Assembly: GCF_030915485.1 (NCBI RefSeq)
Contig: NZ_CP133266.1
Span: forward strand, 2,422,001-2,486,000
Origin: Neobacillus sp. PS3-40
GTDB lineage: Bacteria; Bacillota; Bacilli; Bacillales; Cytobacillaceae
DNA: 64,000 nucleotides
Direction of reading: 5' to 3'
Shown piece by piece: positions 63,895-64,000 of the stretch; position 1 is the first letter of the stretch, and each line of letters starts with the position of its first letter. A program made the translations under genes and the position numbers. The notes beneath the pieces were generated by a model, which made no database searches, had not been told where the DNA came from, and saw nothing but the letters and a program-made list of their open reading frames with translations.

Positions 63895-64000
63895 ATGATA
63901 GGTATTTTAATTAATGAAAAAGAGGCAAAGGAAGTTGAATACTTAATCAAGAGAGAAATGGATGAAATTTTATTTGATTTTACGGATGAAAGAATAGACC
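63895..64000 (+). CDS. Small conserved hypothetical protein, 5' part
   Basis: ATG 63895 is six bases after AAGGAGTG; the frame MIGILINEKEAKEVEYLIKR continues to the window edge. It resembles a short conserved Bacillus protein often found just before an rRNA operon after pdaB. Function unknown; the 3' end is outside. Confidence 0.7.
   Translation, partial: MIGILINEKEAKEVEYLIKREMDEILFDFTDERID

Overview
The window is a 64 kb stretch of low-GC Gram-positive chromosome. It carries the conserved Bacillaceae block that runs from the clp stress operon through the RNA polymerase and ribosomal protein superoperon to a set of sporulation genes. sigH, cwlD, gerD, kbaA and pdaB in the usual Bacillus subtilis order point to an endospore-forming Bacillaceae member (Bacillus sensu lato); I cannot name the genus or species from this alone. 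Almost all genes read on the + strand, starting from AGGAGG-type ribosome binding sites, and TTG/GTG starts are frequent.

Layout. 1-4.6 kb: the end of mcsB, then clpC and radA. 4.6-9.0 kb: yacL, ispD, ispF, gltX; disA, which normally lies between radA and yacL, is absent. 9.0-14.5 kb: a cysteine T-box, then cysE, cysS, mrnC, rlmB, yacP, sigH, rpmG, secE. 14.7-26 kb: nusG, rplK-rplA, an L10 leader with rplJ-rplL, ybxB, rpoB, rpoC. 26-31 kb: an L7Ae-like gene, rpsL, rpsG, fusA, tuf. 31-46 kb: the S10/spc/alpha ribosomal clusters with secY, adk, infA, rpoA and rplQ. In this cluster map and the following KOW-protein gene are decayed pseudogenes. 46-51 kb: ecfA1-ecfA2-ecfT, truA, an L13 leader, rplM-rpsI. 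51-54 kb: a fragment of a VWA-like protein gene, a YebC-family gene (yeeI type), ybaK, cwlD. 54.5-61.4 kb: accessory insertions, namely two IS1182-family elements with identical transposases in opposite orientation, flanking an AT-rich two-gene ABC exporter and the resident salA/mrp gene. 61.5-64 kb: gerD, kbaA, pdaB and the start of a small conserved gene.

The genes work together mainly in protein quality control (McsB/ClpC), tRNA charging and cysteine synthesis, isoprenoid precursor synthesis, transcription (RNAP, SigH, NusG), translation and secretion (ribosomal proteins, EF-G, EF-Tu, SecE/SecY), vitamin uptake energising (ECF module) and spore formation/germination.

I did not find a wholly new multi-gene system. 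The points most worth a second look are: the missing disA; the decay of map and the adjacent KOW gene; an Asn at the RpoB position equivalent to E. coli His526, associated with rifampicin resistance; the IS pair with end hairpins around salA and an acquired exporter; an unexplained structured element with a T-run before ecfA1; a large hairpin without a U-tract between fusA and tuf; and a degenerate dispersed repeat in several intergenic gaps.
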